64,000 nucleotides of DNA from Kryptolebias marmoratus. Taxonomy: Eukaryota > Chordata > Actinopteri > Cyprinodontiformes > Rivulidae. Position numbers and translations under genes: made by a program. Position 1 is the first letter of the stretch. Each line of letters starts with the position of its first letter. Location of the stretch: contig NC_051446.1 in the NCBI RefSeq assembly GCF_001649575.2, positions 2,558,790 to 2,622,789 on the forward strand, given 5' to 3'. This document shows, piece by piece, positions 36,290 through 48,800 of the stretch. Under the pieces are notes generated by a model that searched no databases, was not told the origin of the DNA, and saw only the letters and a list, made by a program, of their open reading frames with translations.

Positions 36290-36520
36290 GCCTCTGCCAA
36301 AAAGGTTATATGTTCAGTAGTGTTGGTTTGTTTGTCTGTTAGCAAGATTACTTAAAAACTAATGAAAATATTTTGATGGAATTTTCAGAAAAAATTGAGG
36401 TTGTCACAAGAAACAGTTCATTGCAATTTGGTGGTGATCCAGATTGCAATCCAGATCAAACTATCTCCTAATGATTGCATCCTTGGTAGAGGTTTGCGCT
36501 TTCTGAGTGCTTCTAACTTT
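36290..36520 (+). repeat. Dispersed repeat family H, copy 1
   Basis: Phrases ctctgccaaaaaggttatat, gcaagattacttaaaaacta, ggttgtcacaagaaacag and tagaggtttgcgct recur in the same order at 45565-45815. It matches a widespread teleost 'gccaaggaggttatg' repeat. Confidence 0.75.
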
Positions 36521-36574
36521 TCACACCATAGTTTAAATAAATAAATAAAATGATATATACATCACATTAGAGAT

Positions 36575-37250
36575 CATCATTCAAAGTTTAAACAGGTCAC
36601 AGAAAGTTGAACTTTACATGACTGAACTGGTGTTTCTAAGTTCCATTTATGGACATTTTAACCACAGTTCATTAGGCTGAAAGTTGATGATGTCACACAC
36701 CAAGGTTTAAATTATCTAAAACTTTTAAATCATTTAAAAGAAACTCTTCTTATTCCAACAACTTGTTAGTGCATGTACAAGTTCTACATTAGAAGATAGG
36801 TATTTTTGTCTTCTGTTATCCAGTGTGTCTCTCCCTGCTCGAGGACTTAGCAGTTTTCGCTCAGATCTTTGGAACTTGTCATATCTTATACTTAAAACAC
36901 TGTAGAAACATAAAAAAATGACACATGTGATCGTCACAGTCTTCTTCTACTCCCACTTCACAGAGTTTTATGATCCATTCTAAAGCTGTTTGATTGAGGC
37001 TTACTTTTCAGTCTGTTTCTGTCTGTCTGTCAGGGAGTGACAGCCACAGGTATGTGGTTACCATGATGACCATAATGAGTTACTGGCAATAGCTTTAAAA
37101 CTTTTTTTCAAGTTTTTATTCTCACACTTCTTTTTTAGTTCATACATCAAAATGTAGGCATTTATCTTAGAATATGCAATTCTGATGTTGTAATTTTGGA
37201 CAGCAGCTGCATCAGAGCTCATCAAATTTTTATAATAAATGTTTTAGTTC
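36575..37250 (+). repeat. Dispersed repeat family X, copy 2
   Basis: Direct, diverged copy of 13195-13830. The RFX-like site here reads gtggttaccatgatgaccat (37054-37073), weaker than in copy 1. Confidence 0.65.
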
Positions 37251-38542
37251 TATATTGTTGTCATTTTTACTGTTAGTAGCTGGTGTAAAAATAATGACAA
37301 CCTTAGGGCACTGAGATTTATGGCAAAATTAAATGCTAAGCTGTGAACATTTAGTGTTTTTTTTTTTTTTGTTTTGTTTTTGTTGTTATTTATCAACTTG
37401 TGTCTCTGAGTTTCTGCTCCTCTTTTAAGACAAAGGCTGCTCTTCAAATGTGAAAACAGGATTTACTCTGTTTTATATCTGTCTCTCAGTTAGAAGTTGG
37501 ACAACATTGGTTTTTCTCTGATATTTAGAAATCAGAGCAGCTTCTTTTTCCTTTTTTGCAGATACTTTTTCCCCACATCTGACAAAAATATAACAATTTA
37601 ATAAATGCATCAGTCTAAAATTATCTAAAATTACTAAAATTATGTCAATTAAACATTTTCTGAACAACTCATAAAGAAATGGACAGTTAAAAAAATATAG
37701 AGCATTCTTACCTAAAAGAGAAAAATTAGTAGTTCTGCTCATAACAGCAAAAAGCTGCATTGGATGCAACTTCACTTGAACATGTAAAACACAATATATC
37801 TGAGACAATTCTCTTTTTTTTTCCTCTGATTCTGCATGCTACGTAATGTTTTGTTTCGCTTTTTTACACAATACAAATACACCTTAAGCACTCAAGTAAA
37901 TAAACCTTTACTTTTTAGTTTGTGTTCCATGTAGCAACATTAGCGTAACACAATCTTGTCTCTGAAATAAGAAAGAAGGTTAGCTTTTTTTTTTTACTTG
38001 GGATCAGAAATTTGCCATTTTCTTTGTCTTTGTAAAAATGTGTTCATTTGACCTATTCGTGTCCCCTTGTGTATCCATTTGGCCTATTCGATTTCCCTTA
38101 AGCATCCTTTTTGCTGTTTCATCTCCCCTTTTGCATCTGTTTTACATTTTCATGTCCCTTCAAGTGGCCAATTGGCATTTTATGAACTATTGTGTGTCAC
38201 TCTTTTTTTTTTCCCCTAATACATCTTATAGTTTTGCACAGCAGCTGTTTGTTTGAAGGATACTTTTCTGAACATTTGTCTAATGTCCTACACAGTCAAG
38301 CTACAGCATGCCTGTCTCCTACCTCTAAACCCCTAAAAGGTGCTGGAAAATCTAGCGTCTGATTGGCTAAGGCTGTTTCATCTGTTTCCAGCCTTTTTCA
38401 CAGTTCACTGTTAACAGCAAACTGAGCAGCAGAGCCTCTGAGAGTCATCAATGTGACCAAGTAACTCCGCTTTTATAATGAACAGCAGGCTTTTTTCTTC
38501 ATTGTCCTCCATCATCATCATAGCTGACACCATGAAGACTGT

Positions 38543-38608
<66 letters not shown>

Positions 38609-39420
38609 ATCTCTGATTATCTGTTAGCAAAACAACTCATGAACCATTTGAATGATTTTAATGAAAATTTCTGAAACTAATCTATAGATGGACATCTAAA
38701 ACTAACTTACTTTTAGAATAATTTTAACTGAAGATACCCTCCATAGCTAATTTAAAAATTGGTGAAACTCAGTCATTGTTTAGATATATTGAGCTAAAAT
38801 TTAGTGTGGTAATAGCCAAAAGCAATCTCCAACACAAAGTAATTGATATTCAAAGATTCAAGATGGCTTCCAATGATAAATCAAATAAGCCATATTTCAG
38901 TAACTTTGACATATTCAACATAAGGAAAATAATTAAATAAGATCTTGCACTAGGTGGCAGGCCCCTTCAGTTTTTTTTCACTTTCCACAGTAAATTAAAA
39001 TATTAACCTGTGAAGCATATGAATCAGAAGCTATTTAAAGGTATTTACCATTTTGACCATTACAAAAGAAATTAGGTACATTATTCAGTGTAGACTAAAA
39101 TGCAAGCGATCTTTGTAACTTTAAACAAAAAAGTGCAAATAAGTAACCAAAAATGGCCATGGGAAAGTCTGGAAGTAAAAAAAAGGCTATAAATAAAATA
39201 AAATAATAATAGTGTACAGTAGGGCTGTTCATCTCTTGTTTGTGGATGATTTGATTTGTATCTTGATACACTGCCAACGATCTGATTCATTAAAGATACA
39301 TGGGCAGCAACAATTGATAACATGCAATAAGCTTCAGCCGCTAATCACAGTCCAAAAATGTTTGTGACATGAATGTGGTCAGTTTGATACAGAGGGAGAA
39401 AAGCTACCTGCTGCTGGCTT
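37251..39420. other. Intron, no gene seen
   Basis: Contains the long (AT)n at 38545 and a short family R-like trace near 38620-38700 (tgttagcaaaacaactcatg). No exon or RNA gene recognised. Confidence 0.45.
38545..38605. repeat. (AT)n microsatellite
   Basis: About 30 uninterrupted AT units. Confidence 0.98.
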
Positions 39421-39424
39421 TAGA

Positions 39425-39560
39425 AAAAAATATTTATTTTTTTATTAACCTTTATTTAACCAGGGAGATCTAATTAACATTAAAAATCTCTTTTCCAAGA
39501 GAGACCTGGTTAAGAATGGTAGCATCACACTAACATTAGAAAACATAAAAGCTATAACTA
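39425..39560 (-). repeat. Retroposon 3'-end-like repeat
   Basis: ttattaacctttatttaacc, agggagatctaattaacatt and cttttccaagagagacctgg form the antisense 3' end of a common fish retroposon. It may extend to about 40130, where recognition is lost. Confidence 0.65.
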
Positions 39561-40845
39561 TCACAACACAGTTAAAGTACAGTTAAGACAAATAAGTCAT
39601 CATCTCATCAAATGATGCGAATGTGATGATTATATTTGAAAAACAATTCTTTAATCAAATAAATTGTCTGTAATATCCTGCTGTGGGTCTGTCTGACAGA
39701 GTGACCGTGTCTGCAAGAGAAAACAAAGATGTGAAAAAGGATGTTATGATAGTCAACAAAATCACAAATTCTGACAAAATCACAAATTGTTGCAGAACTA
39801 ATTAGTCAATTAAAACAATGAATTCTTCAACTGACTTTTACAACTTGCAGCTGCAAAACCAACAACATCAATTCATGATTTAACCAAGTTCGATAACAAT
39901 CCTCTCTGATACCAGGAGATGTTTATGCAATTTTCAGGATGGTCTCCATCTTTTCAGGACCAAGAGCTACTGTGAGGAAATATCTTTCTCAATCTCCTTT
40001 TGACTGGAGGTGTTTGTGATGGTTTGTATAGTGAGAACAACTGAGACTTGACGCCAAGACTAGATTCTGATTCAGGCAGCGGAACGACCTGTATTTATGA
40101 GCAATCTGACACTGGACAGAGGAAAGAGACACAGCCAACTTATTGTCTCTAAATATTATGAGGTTATATACTGTATTGCCAAAAGTATTCACTCACCCAT
40201 TCAAATCATTGAATTGAGGTTTTCCAATAATTTTCATGGCCACAGGTGTATAAAAACAAGTACCTAGGCATGCAGACCTCTTCTACAAACATTAGTGAAA
40301 TGTTTGTAGTGGTGTTGTTCACCGAGGTCCTGGGTCTCTCCCAGGACCTCGGTGAATTCCAGTGGGGTACTGTGATAGGATGCCACCTGTGCAAGAAGTC
40401 AAGTCATGAAATTTCATCTTTGCTAAATATTCCACAGTCAGCTGTTAGTGGTATTATAATAAAGTGGAAGCAGTTGGGAACAACAGCAACTCTGCCCCAA
40501 AGTGGTAGGCCACGTAAAATCACAGAGGGGCTCAGCGAATGCTGAGACCCATAGTGCATGGAGGTCACCAATGTTCTGCCGAATCAGTAGCTACAGACAT
40601 CCAAACTTCAGATAAGCTCAAGAACAGTGTGTAGAGAGCTTCATGGAATTGCTTTTTTATGGCCAAGCAGCTGCATTCAAGCCTTACATCACCAAGTGCA
40701 ATGCAAAGTGTCGAATTCAGTGGTGTAAAGCATGCCGCCACTGGACTCTAGAGCAGTGGGAACATGTTCTCTGGAGTGACAAATCATGCTTCTGTCTGAC
40801 AATGCAATGGATGAGTCTGGGTTTGTCAGTTGCCAGGAGAACTGT

Positions 40846-41304
40846 TGTAACTGTATTTACATTTAATATTCCATTGAGCTGTATGTCTAAACTTACTGTT
40901 TTCGCCATCTAGTGGCTAGGTATAAAAGGTTTAAGTTTTCACCCGAGCCCATTTTACTGACAGACATGCTATCTTCAGGCGGCAGCTACTCGTTAGCTCT
41001 ACACACAGTTAACAAATTGTGGGAAAACAGATAAAGAGAAGAAATAACTGATAGAGAAGAAGAAATTAAGACTGCTAAGGATTATTTAGCCCTTCTTGGA
41101 TGTCAGCTTACGAGGTTTGTGTACTTGAAATGTTTTATTTTTTGTTATTTGGGTCTTGTTAACTGATTGAAAAATGTACAAGAATTATCTCTGACACAAT
41201 GTTTTGTTGTTGTATTCCTTTGTGAGCAGTTCTCACGGGTTGTGAAGACCAAATAAACCCTGTTTATGACTCTACATCGTGTGTTAATTCTTGAGGTTGC
41301 TACA
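40846..41304 (+). mobile_element. Solo LTR inside the Tc1-like element
   Basis: A 459-base block begins tgtaactgtatttac and ends gaggttgctaca (TG...CA). It is flanked by the perfect 5-base duplication actgt (40841-40845 and 41305-41309). On the + strand it has a TATA box (tataaaag at 40921) and a polyadenylation signal (aataaa at 41252), the normal order in an LTR. With no internal retroelement sequence it is a solo LTR left by LTR-LTR recombination. Removing it rejoins the transposase sequence. Family (gypsy, BEL or retrovirus-like) is not determinable. Confidence 0.9.
40921..40928 (+). promoter_or_regulatory. TATA box of the solo LTR
   Basis: tataaaag about 75 bases into the LTR, upstream of the aataaa signal at 41252. 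It could start transcripts inside the host intron on the same strand as exons A-C; no evidence that it does. Confidence 0.55.
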
Positions 41305-41978
41305 ACTGTGTTTGTCTGACTGCTTTGTGCCAAGTCTTATTAAATCCAAAAATTTTGTTTGATACAATCAAGAACATTGTTACACCATCTTTTTCTTCTC
41401 CAAGTGCTTTCACAATTGCTGACTGCAATTGTTTTTAAAATTATTTTATTGACAAAGTTGCCGGCATCAGGGCCTGTATCTCTCCAGCACCCTTGCACTG
41501 TCGGGTCCCTTGTCCTCTGTCCACTGATATTTGGTCCTTTTTCACCCCGTGTCAATTCACGGGGTGACATCACTGAACGTTTGGGTCAAAGGAAACTGTC
41601 TTCCAGCCCCCTGGATGTCTTCCCATCATCTCTTTTTAAAGATATTTTCAATTGCATTGGCCCCAGTGTTGTAAACTGGTTAATTTATCTCTTTGTTGTG
41701 GCTCTGTAACAAAAGTGCTGTTGTCTGTCCTCTGTTAAAAAAACCTAATTTGGACTCTTTTCTACCTGAAAACTACAGACCGATCTCCAAACTACCAATT
41801 CTATCAAAGATCCTTGAGAAGGTTGTAGCAGAACAATTGAGTTGCTTCTTAGAGGCAAATGCGTGTTGGATACTTTTCAGTCTGGTTTTCACAAATTACA
41901 CTCCACTGAAACAGTGTTATTAAAAGTTTCTGGTGACTTGTTGATGCCAGCTGATTCTGGAAAATACTCTGTGATGGT

Positions 41979-42457
41979 TGAAGTGTCTCCAAAAGGTGGA
42001 CATTCTTCTGGGTCTTCATAATTGCAGCAACGATGTACTGATCAAAAGAAATGACTTTACGTTATTCTTGAACAGTGAGAGTTTATTCAAAATAACAGTC
42101 TGTGCCGAATCGAGACTTCTGGCCCAATCAGTGAAATCCCCCGTTTCTCTGGGGCTGCTTTTTTTTATAAACATTTACCACACCCAGCTGTAGAACAAAA
42201 CACACACACACGTCCTACTGGGACGGACTTGAACAGTACAAATTCAAGAACATTCAATTCCCTTTATGGTCATAAGCTGGGGTCTTCAGACGTGCAACAG
42301 ATAACTCTCCATATTCGTCTTTGTGCAGTTGCTTTTCGACAACGTGAGCTTAGGAGAACAAAACCCACTTCCCAAAAAGGGATTGTAGCTGAAGACAATG
42401 TATCCACTTGGAAGTCAGGCCCTATCGCAACACAGTACAGATGTAACAGTCACCTCA
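41979..42457. mobile_element. Second solo LTR, inside the L2 LINE
   Basis: A 479-base block begins tgaagtgtctccaaaagg and ends cagtcacctca (TG...CA, imperfect terminal inverted repeat tgaagtg/cacctca). It is flanked by the 4-base duplication tggt (41975-41978 and 42458-42461). It splits the reverse transcriptase just before the AFDTVD motif. A possible TATA (ttataaac at 42167) is present. A 4-base duplication fits retrovirus-like or gypsy LTRs. No internal domain remains. Confidence 0.8.
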
Positions 42458-42592
42458 TGGTTTTATTTATCAGCTTTTGACACTGTGGATCACATTGTTC
42501 TTATTAGCAGATTGAAAGATTTGTTTGGTATCTCTGGCTCTGTTTTAAATTGATTCATTTCTTATTTATCTGAAAGGTCTTTCACTGTTTTT

Positions 42593-43498
42593 ATGAATCA
42601 GGCTTACTCTCTTGTTGCACCGCTGTCCTGCGGGGTACCCCAAGGTTTAGTTTTGGGCCCTATCCTCTTCCTATTGTATCTTTATCCCACAAGAGACATC
42701 TTAAAAAGTTACAGTAATGTATCTTTTCATCTATATGCTGATGATATTCAGTTGTACTGTTCCTTTCAGGACTTTGAGCTCTACAAACTGTCTGAATTAG
42801 ACAGTTGTCTGTCAGAAATCAAAATTTGGCTGAACAATAATTACCTGCAGTTAAATGCAAATAAGACTGAGACTCTTGTTATAGCCCCTGAGGATAAAAT
42901 CCCTGTAATCTGGCAGCATCTTGCTTTTTTAACTCCTTCAGTAAATAATAACCTCAGAAATTTGGGTGTTGTTTTTGACGCTCATTGTAAAACGTTAGTT
43001 TGCAACGTTTTTTTTTTTCATTTGAGAAATATTTCTAAGCTGCGGTCTTTTGTGTCACAGAAGGAACTTGAGATGATTGTTCATGCTTTTATTTCTTCTC
43101 GTTTAGATTACTGTAACAGTCTTTTTACATGTTTAAATAAAACCTCCTTGGCCCGCCTTCAGTCTGTGCAAAACGCTGCAGTAAGGTTACTAACTAAGAC
43201 CCATAGAAGAGCTCACATAACTCCTGTTCTGGCCTCTCTGCACTGGCTCCCTGTGAATTTGAGGATCCATTTCAAAATTTTGGTTTTAACTTTCAGGGCA
43301 CTTCATGGTCAGACTCCCAAATATATCTCAGCTCTTCTGAAGCCTTTCTGTCCATCCAGGTCTTTGAGATCCTCAAATCAAATATTGCTGGTGGTACCAC
43401 ACACCTTTTATAAAACACGTGGTGACAAAGCGTTTCAAGTGGTGGCTCCCAGGCTCTGGAACGCTCTCCCCCTGTCGCTGCATTGCTCTGACTTTTAA
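42593..43498 (+). pseudogene. L2 LINE reverse transcriptase, C-terminal 301 codons
   Basis: Longest uninterrupted gap-free reading frame in the window. It carries GVPQG (residues 14-18), the catalytic YADD (48-51), LNANKTETLV (thumb region) and the SRLDYCNSLF, RLQSVQNAAVRLL, LHWLPV and RGDKAFQVVAPRLWNALPLS blocks typical of L2/CR1-like proteins. The frame ends at a stop inside the C-terminal domain. The N-terminal part and endonuclease are absent, so it is a remnant of the element, not a gene. Confidence 0.88.
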
Positions 43499-44227
43499 GG
43501 TCTCTTTATCGGTCTCTTTTAAGAAACATCTTAAGACATTTTTATTCAGACAGGGTTTTAGTTAGATGTTGGTTTAATGTTTTTAAGTATGTTTTTCTTT
43601 TTGTTATGTTGCTCTCTGTTCAGCACTTTGTGACATTGTTGTCTGTGAAATGTGCTATATAAATAAAGCTTACTTACTCAAGTGTAAAGTTTGGTGGAGG
43701 GGGGTATTATGGTGTTGGGTTGTTTTTTTTTATGAGTTGGGCTCAGCTTCAGTAAAATGAACTATTAAAGCTTCAGCATACCAAGACATTTTGGACAAAT
43801 TCATGCTCCCAACATTGTGGGAACAGTTTGGGGATGGTCCCTTCCTGTTCCAACATGGCCGTGCACCAGTGCACAAAACAAGGTCCGTAAAGACATGGAT
43901 GAGTGAGTTTGGTGTGGAAGAACTTCACTGGCCTGCACAGAGTCCTGACCTCAACCTGATAGGGATGAATTAGAGAAGAGACTGTGAGCCAGGCCTTCTC
44001 ATCCAACATCAGTGTCTGACCTCACAAATGAGCTTCTTGAAGAATGGTCAAAAATTCCCATAAACACAATCCTAAACCTTGTAGAAAGTCTTCACAGAAT
44101 AGCTGAAGCTGTTATAGCTGCAAAGGGTGGGCCAACATCATATTAAACCCTATGGATTAAGAATGGGATGTCACTCAATTTCATATGTGTGTGAAGGGAG
44201 GCGAGCGAATATTTTTGTCAACATAGT

Positions 44228-44739
44228 CTTTTCGTTTGTGGCAGATAGTTGAGCATAGTGAGACTCAAAACACTTTGAATTTTGAACAAATTTTTAATCT
44301 GGGCAATCAATATTTTTTCTTGTCTGCTCTCAGCTCGCACACAGGCTTGCTCAACCACTTCTGTGTGCAATAACACACCATGTGCCCGTGCACAGTATCT
44401 CTGCTCTCGCAACATCTCTTGTGCACTCATCACTTCCTGTTCTCTCACTGGAGTTGGCGCAGGGTTTGGCAGGCTTTTTCAACACTTATTCAAACTACAC
44501 TCCTCTCTAAATATTATTTTAGGTATCAATAATACAATTTCTCTTCACAATACCATTTTGACTAATTTTTCAACACATTTTTAAAAGATTTCACAACTTA
44601 AAATTCTATTTCATCTTGGTATAAGCCATGTTTTCTGTGTTTTAAAAGAAGTGTAAGGAAGAATGAAGAACATTGTGTCTTGTTAAACACTATCCAGGGA
44701 TTGTCATAACATGACCTTTTACCCAAAACAGTTGCTGGA
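44228..44739. other. Intron, no gene seen
   Basis: Unassigned sequence; 44330-44460 has a C-rich, repeat-like look (cgcacacaggcttgctcaac, gtgcaataacacaccatg) but I cannot name it. Confidence 0.4.
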
Positions 44740-45260
44740 AAGATGGATGTAGGTAAGAAAGGAGTTGTTTTATGCTATGTATCCCCTACTTGTGATTCAA
44801 GGCCAGTCCAAAGGCCTTTGAATCACAACAAACTGAATCCAAGAATCACAAAGGGGAACTTTGGTGATGTAAGTAATGAAACCCAGATAACCAATAGGGA
44901 TTTCAGCTTGAAGAACAGAGTGGGTCTGTATCTCTGTACCCACTGCAACCACTGTACCAAACAGCAGAAATTCTGTTATCAAAAACCCAAATATGTAAGG
45001 AACCTCCACGTCGGTAGATACAGTCTTCCACTCCTGCCAGGAATTCACTGTATATCCAGCGAGACATATCCCGAGACTGGACTCTCCTTCACCCAGTCGA
45101 GAAAATTTTATCAATTGCATTGAGAAACCAGCTGATCAGATCCATATTCCTTAAATTTTTGAAAAATATGTAAAAAGAGTCTCCGAAAAAGAAAGCAGGG
45201 CGGGGTGGGGGGTGTCAGTTCAGGAGACAGAGAGACAGAGAGAAAAGAAACGTCCGCCTT
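44740..45260 (-). mobile_element. Retroposon with small-protein frame, copy 3 (no tail)
   Basis: Minus-strand match to the 23.2-23.7 kb element: a leader of gagacagagag repeats, a start codon reading MDLISWFLNAIDKIF (about 45145-45100) and a hydrophobic segment (VPYIFGFLITEFLLFGTVVA, about 44985-44925). One frame stays open for 107 codons (45120-44797) but begins after a frameshift. The L2-like tail of copies 1 and 2 is absent at the lower end. Function unknown; the family may encode a short membrane-anchored protein. Confidence 0.65.
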
Positions 45261-45564
45261 CCACCAGGAGCAGAGGAAAAAAAAAAGAAAAAAGAAAAAG
45301 GTGGTACTGAACACCTTAGTTTTCCAGGAAGGTGTTACGATGAAAGATATCCAGACGATAGGTGCCACCAGCTGGCATCATTGGGTAGGTATGGTACAGT
45401 ATCCCCAGTGGGTACTCATAGCTCAAAGGAGAACCAGGATGAAGGAAGTCTTGATATCATCAAAGGATGGATTAGCAGAATACACTGAAGGTCCGGTTGT
45501 TGTCCAGGAGGATGGACACCCAGATGACATGTGTTTGTAGTGTGCAATATTAGACTAGGTATTA

Positions 45565-45815
45565 TCCCTGCCAAGGAGATTATGTTTCGGTACTGTTGGA
45601 TGGCTGGTTGGTTTGTTTGTCTGACTATAAACAAGATTACTTAAAAACTAATGAACAGATGTTGATGCAAGTTTTAGAAAATGTTGTGGTTGTCACAGGA
45701 AACAATTGATGAAATTTTGATGGTGATCTTAATCACAATCCAGATCAGACAATTTTTAAAGGACACTATGGCCTTGGTGGAGGTTTGCGCTCCCCTGAGT
45801 ACTTCTAGTTTCTAA
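45565..45815 (+). repeat. Dispersed repeat family H, copy 2
   Basis: ccctgccaaggagattatgt, acaagattacttaaaaacta, ggttgtcacaggaaacaatt and ggtggaggtttgcgctcccc. Same order as at 36290-36520. Confidence 0.75.
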
Positions 45816-48800
45816 TGCATCTCAAAGGTTTTAAGAGTCAAAGTAGGAAAAGTGAAGAAAAAAAGAACTTAGTGTATTAAGTATTAATATAGTATTTTAT
45901 AAGTATATTATTAGTATTAAGTTATAATTAAATCCAAAATGTTTATTTTGGTTAAACTAAACATTGAAAACTTAATTTAATTGAACATTTCAACTGTACA
46001 ATTTTAATGCTTGATTACTGATTATTATAACAAAATGAATTAAATTTAAAAAATAATAATAATAATAAAATGTTTAATGGTATAAAGGAGAGTGATTTTT
46101 TTATTGATGTAGATACTGTTCCATTACATGGTTTGTGTGGATAATTTCAGAATAGTTGTTTTTTTGATACACTTTCAAACCAGATCTTATGAAGGGAATT
46201 GTTATCAACAATGTATGAGTATTTATTCAAAAGTTCAACTTCAGAACTAAGCCTAAATTTGGAGATTAGTTTGTCAGTACAGATAAAATGTTAATATCTT
46301 GCATTTCTACCTTCAAGTTTGAGAGATTGAATGGATCGATTGTTGTTGTTTTTTATTGTGTATCTGAATGAAATAGGATCTTTATGTCTAAATGTGCCCA
46401 CCTTGTTGTCTTTGTTTGGCTTTCCATCTAGATCAAGGATATAAATTTGATGGATGCTCACTGAAATGTGATCATTAAAGTACTTAATTGAAATCCCAGT
46501 TTGTGTCACTAAAGAGACATTAATTTAAGAGTAAGGTGGTACAAAAAACATTTACCATTTCAAATGTTATAGAACACAATCTTTAGCCATGTAAAATTCT
46601 GTTTTCACCTTGTGTGTGTAAGTCTGCAATTAGACAGTACTCTATCTGCTATTATTATTGATCTATTGACCGCAGATATCTGTGGTGCGCATGTACAATT
46701 TTACACGTTGCGGCTGCTTTTGAAATACAAATTGAGCATTCAGAAAGCTTTGATTTTATAAAAAACAGCATTGTTTTCATGTTCACAAATGGCTGAACCA
46801 CAGCAGAATATCTACTTCTGTACTCAAAAGCAGTGTTGTGTAAATGGCCCCTTGCATCCTGAGGGAAATGTCTTACAAACAGCTGCTGGCTACAAGCATG
46901 AGCCAGAAACTGTCAACTTAAACTGTGCTGGTGAATTATGATTTGTTGGTTTTTGTTATGGATTTTATAGTTTGTGTGAATGTTTTTGCTTTCTGATTTG
47001 GTACTACTGCAATCAAAAACATTTTTTATGGTGAGATCAGTCTTTTTTTAAGAATAACAGTCTTTAATAACCATCATGCTTGCTCTAATCACCTATAAAC
47101 TGCTCAGATATGAGCAATAATAGTTAATTTAATTTTTTTTATTTCTGTGTTTTTAGGCAGATTTTTTTTCCACTTCACTCCCAGTAGGTAGCCATAACTG
47201 AACTCCCTAGCCAATTATTACAAAAACTTTAATGATTAGCATTTTATGTTAATCATCTTTTATTAACTGGCAGAGGGAACTTGAGTTAATTGGTAAATAT
47301 TTTTCCTTGATTTAATGTAAATTTTTCCCATTTTTATATAGTCTGTTACATATATTGCAAACTATTTGTAATGGTTTGTGAAATTTCAACTGAGATTTTT
47401 TTATCCACTACAGAATGCCCCAAGAAGTCTTTGATTTGATTCCATTCAATTCAATTTGTGCCAAATTGGAAACAAAAGACATCTCATGGCACTACAGAAA
47501 AAAAGGAACAAGTCTAATCCATATATTTAATACAGTCCAAATCAGATTCAGATTCTAAACCAAACAGCCAGATTCAAATTAAAAACAGTCAATTCAGTCT
47601 GCTGGTGTAGATTTTCAGTCATCCAGGACGTGTTTTTTAACCCTTTTTGAGGGCAGTTCAGTTCAATTATAAGACAATACAATCAGATTCAGCACCTAAC
47701 AAAAAACATGTTTTGTATCATGTCATACAGTAAAAGTAGTACACTGAAATTGTACTCTATCATGGTCAAAATAGGCCATCATTCACTGCAGCCTAGAGTC
47801 AATGTGTATGGAGTAGAGAGTTACTGTCTGCAACTCATTAATGATTTTCTGACTTGTTGAAATTGCTCAACTCAATTCAACTCAGCTTGATTTATATAGC
47901 ACTATTCAAACTTCAGTGAAACAATGTATTGAAGAAAACAAGACCAAGACATGAAAATAAACAAGCAAAATGAAAAATAGTTAAAGATAAAAAGGCAGAG
48001 GAAAATATATAATTAAATTACAGTTAAATTCTAAGTAAGAATGGAATGGTTTGATGCAGCTCCTAATTATGATGCATTGCAGTTTAAAATCATTTTGATT
48101 CAACACATTCAGATTTAGTGCAATATATTAGAACAAAACAAAGGAATGTTCCTCTTTGTCGGTTATTGAGGCTAATTATTTATTATATTAAACACAGAAT
48201 TCCCAGTTTTGATGGAATAAGTACACCTGAGCAGGTTAAAGAATGTTTACCTAATTTGATAAAGTTGTTGTCTGATATGAGATCGGGATTAAAGGACCAT
48301 TACCAGAGTCATGAGGAGGGTGCTTGCCTCCTTCTCACCTGTCATGTCTGATCTTCGCCTTTCTTAGTCATCCACAACACACTGGCTCAGAATGTGAAAG
48401 GCACTTTAACCTCCCCCAGCTCTACATACAATGAGCTCCTGTCTCCAGAGAAGCAATAGGAAGGATGAAAGCGACACTTAAGATCGCCTGCCGCTCAGCC
48501 TCATCTTCTTTCCTCACCTTGTTAGGTGAAGTGGCATCCACACCAAGTACTCTGCCACACTGCTCACTGAGCTTGACTCGTGACGACTCCTGTCAGCTCC
48601 CATCAGCACTAAACAGTCAGAGTTTGGTAGCTCACACAGTTGGATATGATGCTTATTCTTTTCACTCAAGAGTAAACACAAAAACCTAAGTCTACAGAAA
48701 CAACCCCGCCTCCTCAAAGATCAGGACCTGCACTGGCAGCAGCCTCACACGATCAGCTCATGTAGAAACAACAGTGTCTGAAGCCTAACAAGTTTCCGTA

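Larger units (their letters stand above)
41336..43678 (+). mobile_element. L2-type LINE, 5'-truncated, inside the Tc1-like element
   Basis: Bounded by the 5-base duplication caagt (41331-41335 and 43679-43683). It ends with the L2-like tail gtgctatataaataaagctt followed by acttact. Reverse-transcriptase motifs appear in order: ENYRPISKLPILSKILEKVV near 41768, LxxAFDTVDH near 42475, GVPQGLVLGPILF near 42632, LYADDIQLY near 42735, then the conserved C-terminal part. It is broken by a solo LTR at 41979-42457 and by frameshifts. L2 clade is recognised from motif wording; the exact family is uncertain. Confidence 0.9.
40169..44227 (+). mobile_element. Tc1-like transposon split by two insertions
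   Basis: Left end tactgtattgccaaaagtat and right end (complement) actatgttgacaaaaatatt are decayed inverted repeats. The left half encodes HLCKKSSHEISSLLNIPQSA (helix-turn-helix) and SGRPRKI; the part at 40643-40800 encodes HWTLEQWEHVLWSDKSCF (first catalytic Asp). The right half at 43684 onward has the KVWWRG-like zone, LFQHGRAPVHKTRSVKTWM and HWPAQSPDLNLIGMN (third catalytic position). Subtracting the LTR insertion with its duplication (464 bases) and the L2 insertion with its duplication (2348 bases) leaves 1247 bases, the normal length of such an element. Confidence 0.92.

Noticed and set aside
48118..48351. 78-codon frame as a gene
   Set aside because: No recognisable domain, no splice signals, and AT-rich start; chance frame or unknown repeat.
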